Positions 1-12,640 of a stretch of 64,000 nucleotides of DNA are shown here, piece after piece (position 1 is the stretch's first letter; every line of letters begins with the position of its first letter). The notes beneath the pieces are model-generated. The model saw only the letters and a list, made by a program, of their open reading frames with translations, was not told where the DNA came from and did no database searches. The position numbers were made by a program, and so were the translations under genes. The stretch comes from Anomaloglossus baeobatrachus (Eukaryota > Chordata > Amphibia > Anura > Aromobatidae): assembly GCF_048569485.1 (NCBI RefSeq), contig NC_134354.1, forward strand, positions 685,471,637 through 685,535,636, read 5' to 3'.

Positions 1-1614
1 TGCAGTTAACAAAAATAAAACCGGTGATGGACGGGCAGCCAGCGGACGGTCTGCATTTTACTAAGGGGACAAGCCAGGTCATCACAGGTACTGCAACAGC
101 ACACCCCACACCCCGGCTAGGCACACCGAAGTCAGACAAAAATCCTTGTTGCCTCCCTCCAGGGGCTGATGTCCACACCAGGGGGTGGAGCCAGGCGGTT
201 GGCCCCACCCACCGAGGAGTTTACAGTCCTGGAGGCGGGAAAAGGAAGTCAGTGCAGTTGGGAGAGGGAGAGTTCAGTTAGGGAGTTGAAGAGTGAAGTG
301 GTAGTGGAGCAGACTGACCGTGTCCGGGTGCGTGGCCCGGGCACATACAGCAAGGTTGGCAGACGGTGGTGACCGTCTGCAGGAGGGGCTGATTGACGTG
401 AACCGTAAGGACCGGGGACGGGCGGTCGCCCGCCGGTACTGGATCGGGGAGCGAAGAGAAGCCAGCACCATTCGGCAGGGCCTACGGACCCCGACCAGGC
501 TTGGAGTCGCCATAAAACCGGTCAAATCCGTTAGCGAAGGGAACCTCCAGGGTTTTCCAGCAGTCAAGACCCGATTGAAAACCCTCCCCAACCACACCTA
601 TTGCCAATCCATATCATACGCATAAATAGCCTGGGTCTCAGCTTCCCATACACGGTAAGTTTTTTAACTGCATGAGAGGACACACACAAGCTAGGGACCC
701 CAACGTAGAGAAATACTTTGGCGTAGTGTTGGGGCTCTATTGCATTGATCAATTCAGTAGCTAAATTTCTCTTGATTCATATGTTGATGGCAGTAATGCA
801 GATTCCATTTTTCACATTTTCACTCTTGCATATAGCTATTGGATTTTTCAAGTCAGTATTCACACAGCAGTTTTTGCTATTTCATGTATTCCCCTTACAT
901 AGTCACTGGTGTGCATACCTTATCTCCCCATATATAAGACCCGATTGAAGGCAACAGCTCAAACCGTGAAGGGAAATACAGTCACCGCCAAGGCTACAGT
1001 TCCCAGGGCCAGAGCCTGCGGGAAAAAAGGGCCCCCTCTGCCTCCATCCAAGCTGGGGAGCGGGTTACCAGTGGGAAGCCATCAGAACCGAGAACACAAC
1101 ACAGGTGCAGGGAAAGGCAGTCACCGCCAACCTACCGGGGGAAGAACTACCGCGGCTGTCTGTGGGACCCGTCTATCCAGCCGTTTGTTTTACCGGAGAC
1201 TTTGTATTCATCATTGGCTGAGTGAGTACCACTGTGCCGTGGTGCACCGCGCTGCCCCCGTAACCCCGCACCTCACCAGGTCCTGTAACACACCTGCCAT
1301 CCTTCCCTCACCGGGCCACAGGACAACCAACCCCCCTACCCACGGAGGGGAAAAGCAACATCCAAGCTGCTCCCTGTCATCGCTCCCGGGATCCCCGTCC
1401 AGAGGAGCGGTGGTGTCACAACCTCACCACAACCATGGGTGGCGTCACGGACAATAAATCCCCACAACCATTCCCCTTTTCACTCACGGGCGAGGAGTGC
1501 CGCTCGAGTCCCCGGGATCCGGCCCACCGCTCGAGCCACCACCGAACAGCAAGCGAAGCAGCAGCGCCGGACCCGAGCGTGGTGAGCGCAGCGTCCCCTC
1601 CTCCGCCCACGACA
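1..1614 (+). mobile_element. LTR retrotransposon family A, 3' part (internal tail plus LTR), cut by window start
   Basis: The first ~68 bases match the last part of the internal region of the complete family-A element (32516-32583), including the purine tract next to the 3' LTR. The rest matches its LTR through to the shared end 'ccgcgaca'-like motif at 1614. A 356-bp foreign insertion at 580-935 splits the LTR. The copy is clearly diverged from the pair at 29275-33811, so it is older. It is a fossil fragment; its left part lies outside the window. Confidence 0.85.
580..935 (+). mobile_element. Single-unit copy of the 418-bp-type repeat, with 14-bp target duplication
   Basis: The 14 bases 'aagacccgattgaa' occur at 566-579 and again at 936-949, flanking 356 bp that is absent from the other family-A LTRs. 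Removing the insert and one copy of the repeat restores the LTR. The insert shares a recognisable backbone with the tandem units at 41873-45540: 'ggtaag' followed by a T-run, 'ttggcgt', 'tgatcaa' followed by 'cagt', 'tttcaca' before a T-rich block, and 'catgtat'. It also keeps a hairpin at 695-736 (arms 'ccccaac' and 'gttgggg') at the place where the tandem units have one. The family name is unknown. Confidence 0.75.
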
Positions 1615-2476
1615 CTTGCACCAATTCCTTATTTAAAAAACATAATTACGCTATGTTCATATGCAGTTTTTGAGGGTTTTAGTTGATCTACTCAAACACC
1701 ACCTCAAAATAGCCTGGAAAACTCTACCAATTCATTTCTATGGGAATTCTTCTTGCTGTTCATGAGGGGACATTCAACATTAGTTTTGTTTTTATGAGAT
1801 TTTTTTAAAATGCCTGATGGGGAAAAAATATTACATTATTATTTTTTTATTCTTATTCTTCTTCTTCTTATTATTATTATTTATTTATAGAGCACCATTG
1901 ATTCCATGGTGCTGCAAATGAGAAGGGGGTTACATACAGAATATATGTCACTTCCTTGTCGTGGATCCTGATAGAAATCTGCTGCAAACTATGCGCTGTG
2001 CAATCAAAATTTTAAAAAATAGACTGTATATTCATGTAAAAACTCCTCTAAAATTCTTTGAAAAACATCTTTAAAACCACGTCTGAAAAAGAAAAACTTC
2101 CAAAAACTAGAATTTCCTTTATCCATTTTCACTTGAAAAACACGGAATCTGTGCATGTGGAGTCCTTTATTACGTTTTTGGAGCAGAAACTGAGCGGAAA
2201 CTCCAAGTTTTTGAAGAGCTTTGTAATTTGAAGGAGGATTCAGAGAGTTTCCGTTCAGTTTCTGCTATAACAACTCCTTGAAAGCCTCTGTGCACACATT
2301 ACCTTACTATTGAATGGGGCTTTTTTTTTAGAATTTTTTGCCTAATCGTAGCAAAGAGCACATCAGCAATGAATGGTTTTGTGTATTTTCCCTTCGATGC
2401 ACAAGTTCACTGATTCACAACGATGGTACAGTGCCACAGGATACAGGGATAGCCCCATTCACAAGGGAATAGTAAT
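1615..2476. other. AT-rich non-coding stretch, no gene
   Basis: No open frame of note. It holds a T/A/C-rich simple repeat around 1840-1890, followed by 'gagcaccattgattccat', which resembles the tail of a dispersed interspersed repeat. The outer parts (about 1650-1740 and 2040-2310) are rich in 'aaaaac', 'gtttttga' and 'tttctgc'-type words and look like a decayed MITE. The hAT target duplication (2477-2484) closes the stretch. Confidence 0.5.
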
Positions 2477-2926
2477 GCAATGACTAGTGATGAGCGAGTA
2501 CCAAAAAGCTCGGGTGCTCGAGGCTCAGGCCGAGCATCCCAAGATACTCGTGTACTCGGCCCGAACACCGAGCCCAATGTTATCCTATGGGAGACCCGAG
2601 TATTTTTATGAAATGACCCCCCCGGCAGCATGTAGAAACCCTAAAAATGTCACAAAAGTCTCAGAAGAGTGCTCAAATGACATGGCAACAGCATGGGGAA
2701 GACCCCTTGAAGCATTTATCACTCAAAAGTCACAGCTGTGAACAATGTTGTTCGAGTTTTACGCCATTTTTACGAACTCACCAGAAAACCTTCCAAAATG
2801 ACACCAAAATGAATTTTCATGGCGGAAATGTTAAGGGCACATACCCAATAGTGAGATAGAGCTGGTGTATGTTACTTTTTGAGATTACATGAAAGATTTT
2901 ACGTGAAAACATTGTGTGGCACTCCG

Positions 2927-3369
2927 ATGTCCCTGAGAAGAGACGTACATAAAGGCCTCTGAGTCTAATGTGCCCATTTTGAGGAAGTGAGTCTTTGTAG
3001 TATTTTCCTTTGCCAGGGCAGTCCAAAATTGTGAGGTTCACCAATGCCCCTGCATACAGACGTGCATGATGGCCTGTAAACCTGAAGTGCTCATTGTAAG
3101 GAAGTGGGTCTATTGTAGTATAGCCCTTTGGCAGGGCAGCCAAAAATTGGGAGGCTCCACATTGTCCCTGGATAGAGACGTGCATGAGGGCCTGTAAACC
3201 TGAAGTGCCCATTGTAAGGAAGTGGGTCTATTGTAGTATAGCCCTTTGGCAGGGCAGCCAAAAATTGGGAGGCTCCACATTGTCCCTGGATAGAGACGTG
3301 CATGAGGGCCTGTAAACCTGAAGTGCCCATTGTAAGGAAGTGGGTCTATTGTAGTATAGCCCTTTGGCA
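2927..3369. repeat. 118-bp tandem repeat, about four units, in the hAT 3' region
   Basis: Units start near 2945, 3063, 3181 and 3299, an exact 118-bp step. Each carries 'ggcctgtaaacctgaagtg' or a variant. The last two full units are almost identical and the first is strongly diverged, so the array grew from one side. It lies between the left end of the hAT element and the 3' end of its transposase gene. No coding sense is apparent. Confidence 0.9.
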
Positions 3370-5914
3370 AAAAATTTACCACTGGGGGTATACCTGAAAC
3401 AACGGCCTAACTATTGTAACGGTCATCATGGTGGCGCATGAGGAGAAGGAGGAGCAGTCCAGCGATTAGCCAAAGTCCAGAAGTGTGTACCCATGGGTGA
3501 GTGGAGGTACATGGCAAATTCCCGTTACAAAATTGAAATTCTGCTCTCATTTGCTGGTGGTGTGGTGAAGTCTGGCCCAATCCAACCCTTGTTCATCTTG
3601 ATCAGAGTCAGCCTGTCAGCATTTTCAGTTGACAGGCGGGTGCGTTTATCTGTAATGATTCCACCTGCGGCACTAAAAACACGCTCTGACAAAACGCTAG
3701 CGGCAGGGCAGGCCAGGACTTCCAAGGCGTAGAGAGCCAATTCGTGCCACGTGTCCAGCTTGGATACCCAATAATTGTAAGGCACAGAGGAATGTCGGAG
3801 TACAGTTGTTCGATCTGCAAGGTACTCCTTGAGCATCTGGGCAAACTTAGCATTTCTTGTGGCACTACCCCGCACCTCAGGGGCTGTGGTACATGAGGGG
3901 CTGAGAAAACTGTCCCAGATCTTAAAGACTGTTCCCCTACCTCTGGCGGATTGGACTTGTGCCCCTCTCGGCTGTACGCCTTGGTTGTCCACTGATTCCT
4001 GACCTATACCGCTAGCGTTTTGTGAGGGGAATGCTTTGCCTACTTCCGTGACTATGGCCTTCTGGAACTGCTGCATTTTGGCTGACCTCTCCGCCTCGGG
4101 AATAACAGACATAAAGTTCTCCTTGTAGCGTGGGTCTAACAGTGTTACCAACCAGTAATGATTGTCGGCCAAGATGTTCTTAACACGAGGGTCACGAGAC
4201 AGGCAGCTTACCATAAAGTCAGCCCTGTGCGCCAGACTCTTAACAGCCATCACTTCAGTATCCTGACCAACACGATGACTGAACATGCTGTCCTCCTCCT
4301 CCTCTTCCTCCTTCTCATCTACCCTGTCCTCTGGCCAGCCACGCTGAACCAAGGATATGACTGGTGTGCATGTCATATCCTCAATTTGGTCGGAGAGTTG
4401 CTCCATGTCTTCATCCTCCTCCTCGTCATAGTCCTCCACTGCACGTTGTGATGAGACGAGGCTGGGCTGTGTGTTATCACCCACATCCACTACTGTTTCT
4501 TGCTCCAACTCATCGCGCTCCGCCTGCAATCTGCAATGCATCATGTTTGTTTTTGAGCAGAGACCGTTGTAGAAGGCAGAGAAGCGGTATGGTGACGCTA
4601 ATAATGGCATCATCGCCGCTCACCATCTTGGTGGAGTCCTCAAAGTTTTGGAGGATGGTACATAGGTCGGCCATCCATCTCCACTCCTCAGGTGTTATGT
4701 GGGGAGTTTGACCCATTTCCCGATGGCTTAGGTGATGCAGGTACTCAACAACTGCCCTCTTCTGCTCACATATCCTGACCAACATGTGCAGAGTTGAATT
4801 CTAATGCGTGGGGATATCACACACCAGTCTGTGAGCCGGAAGATGCAAACGGCGCTGAAAGCCGGCAAGGCCGGCTGAAGCAGTAGGTGACTTTCGAAAA
4901 TGTGCAGACAGGCGGCAAACTTTTACCAGCAGATCAGACAGCTCTGGGTATGACTTTAGAAACCGCTGAACCACGAGGTTGAGCACATGGGCCATGCATG
5001 GAACATGTGTCAGCTGGCCTCGCCTCAAAGCCGCCACCAGGTTCCGGCCATTGTCACACACGACCTTTCCTGGCTTTAGGTTCAGAGGTGTGAGCAAGTT
5101 ATCTGCCTGCTGTTTCAGAGCTGTCCACACCTCTTCTGCATTGTGGGGTTTGTCACCTATGCAGATTAGCTTCAGCACAGCCTGTTGCCGCTTCGCCGAG
5201 GCAGTGCTGCAGTGCGTCCAGCTTGGGACTGGTGTGGAGGGTAAAGTGGATGAGGATGCGCAGGAGGAGGAGGAGGCCGAGGAGCATGACATTCCGGAGC
5301 TGTAGAGTGTGGGTGAAACCCTGACTGAGGTAGGGCCTGCAATCCTTGGTGTGAGAAGGACGTGTTCCGTCCCTCGCTCAGACTGGGTCCCAGCTTCCAC
5401 AATATTAACCCAGTGTGCCGTCAACGAGATGTAGCGGCCTTGCCCACAAGCACTTGTCCACGTGTCTGTAGTTAGGTGGACTTTGGCTGAAACAGCGTTG
5501 TTCAGGACACGTGTGATGTTTTGTGACACGTGGTTATGCAATGCGGGGACGGCACACCGGGAGAAATAGTGGCGGCTGGGGACCGAGTAACGTGGGACAG
5601 CTGCCGCCATCAGGTCGCATAATGCTTCTGTCTCCACCAGCCTAAAAGCAGGGCCGTATTTGGGGTTTTTGCTGCCCTAGGCACTGTCAGTGGTGGCGCC
5701 CCCTTCTGATCAGTCAGATTACGGGTATGTGCACACAGCTTTTTTTTTTTTTTTCCAGACAGATCCGCCCTATAACCCGCCCAAAAAACCGAAACTCTAA
5801 ATATTAAAGAAATAAACTCATACACTGCAGTGTAAAACGACTTGCTGTCCATATGTTCAGTCTTTGGAGTTTTTTTAAGCGCGTCAGGTTTCCTCAGACA
5901 TGAAGCGGCTGACA

Positions 5915-6209
5915 GTGACCGGTCCATTATATGGCGCCTGCTGCTTGGATGCCTCTTACTAGTTGTGACCGGCCATTATATGGCGCCTGCTGCTTGGATG
6001 CCGCTTACTAGTTGTGACCGGTCCATTATATGGCGCCTGCTGCTTGGATGCCTCTTACTAGTTGTGACCGGCCATTATATGGCGCCTGCTGCTTGGATGC
6101 CTCTTACTAGTTGTGACCGGCCATTATATGGCGCCTGCTGCTTGGATGCCGCTTACTAGTTGTGACCGGCCATTATATGGCGCCTGCTGCTTGGATGCCG
6201 CTTACTAGT
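5915..6209. repeat. 49-50 bp minisatellite, about six units
   Basis: Each unit carries 'ccattatatggcgcctgct' followed by 'gcttggatgc' and 'ttactagttgtgaccgg'. Units begin near 5915, 5965, 6014, 6063, 6112 and 6161. They differ mainly by 'ggtcc'/'ggcc' and 'cctc'/'ccgc', so the array is homogeneous and recent. Confidence 0.95.
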
Positions 6210-6844
6210 TCATTTAAAAAAATAAGTAAAATCCAGTAGCTAAAAGATGTTGGAAAAAACAACCAAGAAGCCACAGAAAAAAAAATAAATATTTGCTTCA
6301 GGATAAAATGATGACTGTCCTAAAGTGTTTTCTGTCTGAATAATTCCGGGGGTTCACAGACATCTACAAGACGTGTGCACATTCCCTGATAGAGCCCATA
6401 GCCTTCAGATAGTAGTTAAGACCTCCATACACATTAACCTAAAGTTGTCTAAACCCGCCAATATCGACAGGTTCTGCTGACAGCCCAATGTGAACAGGGG
6501 CTCTCAATTCTGATTGCCGGGGGGTGGGGGAATAAGGATCCAGCATGTCCGATTACGGAGTGTAGATCCTATTATCCTCTATATGATAAGCTGCTGTCGG
6601 AGATGTCCAGCAGCGGCTCTAATAAAGAACACAGAAACACTTGGCAGAATGAGTGCTCCTGTATATGGGAGAGCCGAGCAAGATAGCTGCCGGCCTAAAA
6701 ATCAGACTATAGTGTATGGGAGCTTTAGTCTATTACTTATTCGGCTAACAGACATGCAGATAGCTGTATTTTTAGTCCAGCACGCTGACCCTATGTTTTA
6801 GGATCAAGACTGATAAGGTAAAGATTACAACAGCCACATGACTA

Positions 6845-7060
6845 TCACCAGAACCACCATCAGTACAGTAATACATAACTAAAACCACACTACATACTAT
6901 AATACGTAACCAAAACCACAGTTAGTACAGTAATACATCAACAGAACTACTGTCAATACAGTAATATCACCAAAACCACCCTAAACACAATAACACATCA
7001 CCAAACCCACCCTGAAGACAATACATCGCCAAAACCACCATCAGTACATGAATACATTGC
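6845..7060. repeat. Degenerate ~36-bp minisatellite
   Basis: About six imperfect units built on 'aaaaccacc', 'cagtaca' and 'aatacat'. Spacing varies between units, so it is an older array than its neighbours. Confidence 0.65.
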
Positions 7061-7780
7061 CAACTTCACACAGCAATCAAGTGCAGTGTCAGGTTAGACC
7101 CATATACATCTATGTATTGCATTAACGTACAACTCTCAGTATGTCCTTAACAATGGTAAGGAGATGCTGGTAGTTGTTACCAGCCATCATTAGACTGTGG
7201 ACCATATAAGAACCACAATACTGATTAGTCCCAGGCAGTAGACTTAACTTTTGGACGAGATCTTATAGGTTTAGGTCCATTAATTCTGAGGAGATTAGTA
7301 GGGCAGAGGTGGGCTCAGTAGGGAGAAGGGGCATCATGGGGTGGGACTTGAGACCCCCACCAATTGCTCAAAAGACCTCTTAAGTGCACAGCTCAGGAGA
7401 CAGGACTATGAAATTTTACTCCCGGAATCCATTCTGTCTGCATGTTCTGGTTCTGGGAAACACTCGGGGCCACGGTAGTCGGACCCCCAGCGATTGGAAA
7501 GTTATTCCCCATCCCAAGGATAGGGGGTAAGTTCCCAATGTGAGAAAACCCCTTTAAAAGCAGCATTCACACTGCAGCCAAAGATGGGAACCTGATTTAT
7601 CTAAACAGTGTCCATCACCCGATGCACGAGCAAAAAACTTTCATTCGTCAGGTGAGATGATTTTTAAGCTGACTTAAAGGGAATCTGTCACCCCAAAATG
7701 ACACCTAGACTGCGGAAATATTTATATGGGGGACATGATCTGTGGAGAAATAATCCCACCCATATAGAGTTCAGCTTAAA

Positions 7781-7917
7781 AGGAACTTGTCACGACCTTT
7801 AATATTAAACTGCTCCATTGTCTTGTTAGTCAGAAAATGTGCATCACTTACGTTGCGTCACTAACAAGACATTGGGGGCAGTTTAAAATTGAAAAAGGGT
7901 GTAACAGGTTCCCTTTA
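7781..7917. mobile_element. Short MITE with 'aaaggaacttgtcac' ends
   Basis: The left end 'ttaaaaggaacttgtcacg' and right end 'taacaggttccctttaa' are inverted repeats. Inside, 'aaactgcccc/aatgtcttgtta'-type words are also mirrored around the centre. The ends sit in TTAA, as for the larger relative at 49144-51212. Confidence 0.7.
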
Positions 7918-8087
7918 ATGTTCACTGAAAAAGCCACATTTGATATGAAAATGAGGACATTTCTGCGCGGCCTAAGCCTGGGTGCACCATTACCACCGAA
8001 TATAGGAAAATACTAGCCAGGCCTTTGTCTTGATTAATAGTGATCCATTGGTGAGAGTGAGCACCGTCACACCAGATCTCCTGCTGC

Positions 8088-8480
8088 ACCGCACCCAACA
8101 CTGCGGCACACTCCAAGCGTCAGTGCGGGTGTGCACACAACACAGGAGGAGCACAGCGGCACACACCAAGCGTCAGTGCATGTGTGCATCCAACACAGGA
8201 GGAGCACAGCGGCACACACCAAGCGTCAGTGCATGTGTGCATCCAACACAGGAGGAGCACAGCGGCACACACCAAGCGTCAGTGAGGGTGTGCACACAAC
8301 ACAGGAGGAGCACAGCGGCACACTCCAAGCGTCAGTGCATGTGTGCATCCAACACAGGAGGAGCACAGCGGCACACTCCAAGCGTCAGTGCATGTGTGCA
8401 TCCAACACAGGAGGAGCACAGCGGCACACTCCAAGCGTCAGTGCGGGTGTGCACACAACACAGGAGGAGCACAGTGAGGA
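8088..8480. repeat. 53-bp minisatellite, about 7.5 units
   Basis: 'cacaggaggagcacagcgg' recurs at 8141, 8194, 8247, 8300, 8353, 8406 and 8459, an exact 53-bp step. Two unit variants alternate irregularly ('gcatgtgtgcatccaa' and 'gcgggtgtgcacacaa'). Because 53 is not a multiple of three, the long open frames across it cycle through all frames and are not evidence of coding. Confidence 0.95.
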
Positions 8481-8587
8481 GGGGGACACGGCGCTGTGAT
8501 GTGCTGTCTGCTCACTTCAACAACCTTCCTCATTGAATCGGCAGTCAAATACAGGCAGCAACCAGGTGTCAGAACGTACCTGCATCA

Positions 8588-8942
8588 CATTGCATGCACA
8601 CCCACGCGGACACTGGAGTCACATTGCAGGCGCACCCACGCGGACACTGCAGTCACATTGCAGGCGCACCCACGCGGACACTGCAGTCACATTGCAGGCG
8701 CACCCACGCGGACACTGCAGTCACATTGCATGCACACCCACGCGGACACTGCAGTCACATTGCAGGCGCACCCACGCGGACACTGCAGTCACATTGCAGG
8801 CGCACCCACACTGACACTGCAGTCACATTGCAGGCGCACCCACGCGGACACTGCAGTCACATTGCAGGCGCACCCACGCGGACACTGCAGTCACATTGCA
8901 GGCGCACCCACGCGGACACTGCAGTCACATTGCAGGCGCACT
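8588..8942. repeat. 34-bp minisatellite, about 10 units
   Basis: The unit reads 'cggacactgcagtcacattg' followed by 'caggcgcacccacg'. Most units are identical; a few have 'catgcaca' for 'caggcgca' or 'cactgaca' for 'cgcggaca'. Uninterrupted head-to-tail units without spacers. Confidence 0.95.
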
Positions 8943-9307
8943 GACACTTGGTGTGCTACTCTGCTCCTCCAGTGTCAGGACACGTGCAGAAATGCTAAGT
9001 GATTTTAAACAGCACTGACTCACCTAAGGACGAGGGACTGTCTTTAATATGCAAATAGGACGGTGCACATCTGCACCAAGACATCGGCCGCACCAGGGGG
9101 GACAGAACAGTTTGCATATATATAATATTAAGGTAAAACTGTACATGCCAGAGAGACGTCCCCTGTATAAATGTGTATGCAGATTAATTGCCATTTTGGG
9201 AGTAAAAGTAAAATGTCATCGCTCTTAGCAACACATTGTCCTGCGTCTCCCAGGACTTCCCTCTTGTCTGGTCAGCTGCAGCACATACTGCAATGGTGCC
9301 CGTATAG
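8943..9307. other. Non-coding link inside the nested hAT element
   Basis: No repeat unit, open frame or RNA gene could be supported here. Confidence 0.5.
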
Positions 9308-9628
9308 GGAATCTGTCACCAGGTTTTGCTCCCCCATCTGAGAACAGCATAATGTAGAGACAGAGCCCCTGATTCCAGCAATGTGTCACTTACTGAGCTG
9401 TTTGCTGTCGTTTTCTCTGCTGCAGATCTCGCAGTTATACAGAGCTCATGAATATGCTGGACTACCTGCAGCACACCAAGTAGTCCTGTAATGATAACTA
9501 CTGCTGATTAAACAGTGATGTTATCAAAACTACACTAAGCAGCCCAGTAAGTGACAACACTGGAATCAGGATATCTGCCCCTACATTATGCTGCTCTCAA
9601 ATTAGGTGGCAAAAACCTGGTGACAGAC
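9308..9628. mobile_element. MITE with ~95-bp inverted arms ('gggaatctgtcacc' ends)
   Basis: The left arm 'gggaatctgtcaccaggttt' is mirrored by 'aaaacctggtgacagactc' at the right. Further inside, 'gagaacagcataatgtag' mirrors 'ctacattatgctgctctc', and 'attccag…gtgtcacttactg' mirrors 'agtaagtgacaacactggaat'. Arms span about 9308-9405 and 9538-9628. No coding sequence. Confidence 0.8.
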
Positions 9629-10299
9629 TCATAATTCTCACTAAAGAGTAACCACCCTAAGTAAGCCCAATGCTGTGCCCAAGAATAAATAATTGACCAT
9701 CACTGAGCTCACAGTACAAATAATGACCTCACACCGTGTCACTTATAGTATACAGCCTCCACATTCTCTCCTATAACATTCCCACTACACTGCCCCCTCA
9801 CATGAAATCCCCACTGTCCTCCCCACTGAATTATACCCTCCAGACCTTCCTCACTTATGAACTATGACCTCCACTGTCCCCACCTCTCCATGCAGCCCCC
9901 ACTTCACTGTCCCCCTCATGATGTCCCCACTCTATAATGAGCCTTATGCTTCGCACTATGTATACCCAGCCCTTCCAGGCTCCTAACTGAGCGCTCCCCA
10001 TGCTGCCCCTTCTCCATATCAAGCCCCCTCCATACCAAGCCCACCATGGTTCCCCTTCCATACAGACTACCCCCCATGCTTTCCCATTCTCCATACCATG
10101 CCTCCCCCCGTGCTACCCCATTCTCCATACCATGCCCCCCCCCGTGCTACCCCATTCTCCATACCATGCCCCCCCCCATGCTACCCCATTCTCCATACCA
10201 TGCCTCTCATTCTCCATACTGTAACTCCCATTTGCTATACTGTCCACCACCCTCCCTCATTTTCCCTCCCCCCCCCATTTTCCCATTCTGCTCCATCCC
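9629..10299. other. C/T-rich stretch leading into the 40-bp array
   Basis: Increasingly pyrimidine-rich, with 'ccccact', 'ccatacca' and 'ccccatgctacc' words in loose repetition from about 9790. From 10070 to 10200 there are three clearer units of 'ccattctccataccatgcc'. It looks like the decayed edge of the array that follows. Confidence 0.6.
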
Positions 10300-12640
10300 C
10301 CATGCTGCGCCCCCACATCATGCTCCATCCCCATGTTGCGCCCCCACATCCTCCATGTTGCGCCCCCACATCATGCTTCATCCCCCCCATCCTCCATGCT
10401 GCGCCCCCACATCATGCTTCATCCCCCCATCCTCCATGCTGCGCCCCCACATCATGCTTCATCCCCCCCATCCTCCATGCTGCGCCCCCACATCATGCTT
10501 CATCCCCCCCATCCTCCATGCTGTGCCCCCACATCATGCTTCATCCCCCCCATCCTCCATGCTGCGCCCCCACATCATGCTTCATCCCCCCCATCCTCCA
10601 TGCTGCGCCCCCACATCATGCTTCATCCCCCCCATCCTCCATGCTGCGCCCCCACATCATGCTTCATCCCCCCCATCCTCCATGCTGCGCCCCCACATCA
10701 TGCTTCATCCCCCCCATCCTCCATGCTGCGCCCCCACATCATGCTTCATCCCCCCCATCCTCCATGCTGCACCCCCACATCATGCTTCATCCCCCCCATC
10801 CTACATGCTGCGCCCCCACATCATGCTTCATCCCCCCCATCCTCCATGCTGCGCCCCCACATCATGCTTCATCCCCCCATCCTCCATGCTGCGCCCCCAC
10901 ATCATGCTTCATCCCCCCCATCCTCCATGCTGCGCCCCCACATCATGCTTAATCCCCCCCATCCTCCATGCTGCGCCCCCACATCATGCTTCATCCCCCC
11001 CATCCTCCATGCTGCGCCCCCACATCATGCTTCATCCCCCCCATCCTCCATGTTGTGCCCCACATCATGCTTCATCCCCCCCATCCTCCATGCTGCGCCC
11101 CCACATCATGCTGCATCCCCCCCATCCTCCATGTTGCGCCCCCACATCATGCTGCATCCCCCCCCATCCTCCATGTTGCGCCCCCACATCATGTTCCATC
11201 CCCCCATCCTCCATGTTGCGCCCCCACATCCTCCATGTTGCGCCCCCACATCATGCGGCATCCCCCCCATCCTTCATGCTGCGCCCCCACATCATGTTCC
11301 ATCCCCCCATCCTCCATGTTGCACCCCCATATCATGTTCCATCACCCATCCTCCATGTTGAGCCCCCATATCATGCGGCATCCCCCCCCAGCCTCCATGT
11401 TGCGCCCCCATATCATGCGGCATCCCCCCCAGCCTCCATGTTGCACCCCCACATCATGCTGCATCCCCCCATCCTCCATGTTGCGCCCCCACATCATGTT
11501 CCATCCCCACATCCTCCATGTTGCGCCCCCACATCATGCTGCATCCCCCCCTCATCCTCCATTTTGCACCCCCACATCATGCTGCATCCCCCCCATCCTC
11601 CATGTTGCGCCCCCATATCATGTTCCATCCCCCCATCCTCCATGTTGCGCCCTCATATCATGTTCCATCCTCCCCATCCTCCATGTTGCGCCCCCATATC
11701 ATGTTCCATCCTCCATGTTGCGCCCCCATATCATGTTCCATCCCCCCATCCTCCATGTTGCGCCACCATATCATGTTCCATTCCCCATCCTCCATGTTGC
11801 GCCCCCATATCATGCGGCATCCCCCCCCAGCCTCCATGTTGCACCCCCACATCATGCTGCATCCCCCCCATCCTCCATGTTGCGCCCCCACATCATGTTC
11901 CATCCCCACATCCTCCATGTTGCGCCCCCACATCATGCTGCATCCCCCCCCCATCCTCCATGTTGCACCCCCATATCATGTTCCATCCCCCCATCCTCCA
12001 TGTTGCGCCCCCATATCATGTTCCATCCCCCCCATCCTCCATGTTGCGCCCCCATATCATGTTCCATCCCCCCATCCTCCATGTTGCGCCCCCATATCAT
12101 GTTCCATCCCCCCCATCCTCCATGTTGCGCCCCCATATCATGTTCCATCCCCCCATCCTCCATGTTGCGCCCCCATATCATGTTCCATCCCCCCATCCTC
12201 CATGTTGCGCCCCCATATCATGTTCCATCCCCCCATCCTCCATGTTGCTCCCCCATATCATGTTCCATCTCCCCATCCTCCATGTTGCGCCCCCATATCA
12301 TGTTCCATCCCCCCATCCTCCATGTTGCGCCCCCATATCATGTTCCATCCCCCCATCCTCCATGTTGCGCCCCCATATCATCTTCCATCCCCCCATCCTC
12401 CATGTTGCGCCCCCATATCATGTTCCATCCTCCATGTTGCGCCCCCATATCATGTTCCATCCCCCCATCCTCCATGTTGCACCCCCATATCATGTTCCAT
12501 CCCCCCATCCTCCATGTTGCGCCCCCATATCATGTTCCATCCTCCATGTTGCGCCCCCATATCATGTTCCATCCCCCCATCCTCCATGTTGCGCCCCCAT
12601 ATCATGTTCCATCCCCCCATCCTCCATGTTGCGCCCCCAC
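10300..12640. repeat. 40-bp minisatellite, nearly 60 units, strand-asymmetric C-rich
   Basis: The unit is about 40 bp: 'catcctccatgctgcgcccc' then 'cacatcatgcttcatccccc', varying 38-42 bp by the length of C-runs. Two sequence classes are spatially sorted: 'gctgcg…cacatcatgcttc' dominates 10370-11100 and 'gttgcg…catatcatgttcc' dominates 11600-12630, with mixed higher-order blocks between. The complementary strand has regularly spaced runs of 4-7 G. The unit lacks stop codons on the plus strand in most registers, giving long artefactual open frames. Confidence 0.97.

Larger units (their letters stand above)
6210..8087. other. Non-coding interior of the nested hAT element
   Basis: No coding region is supported. 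The stretch contains a degenerate minisatellite (6845-7060) and a small MITE (7781-7917), listed separately. At 7677 there is another 'ttaaagggaatctgtcacc' terminal-type sequence, suggesting a further decayed MITE end next to the 7781 copy. Confidence 0.6.

Noticed and set aside
8588-8942. CRISPR-like direct repeats
   Set aside because: Units are contiguous with no unique spacers, and the setting is a eukaryotic transposon.
8030-9002. Several 90-170 codon frames over the 53- and 34-bp arrays
   Set aside because: The unit lengths are not multiples of three and frames rotate through all registers; artefacts of repetition.
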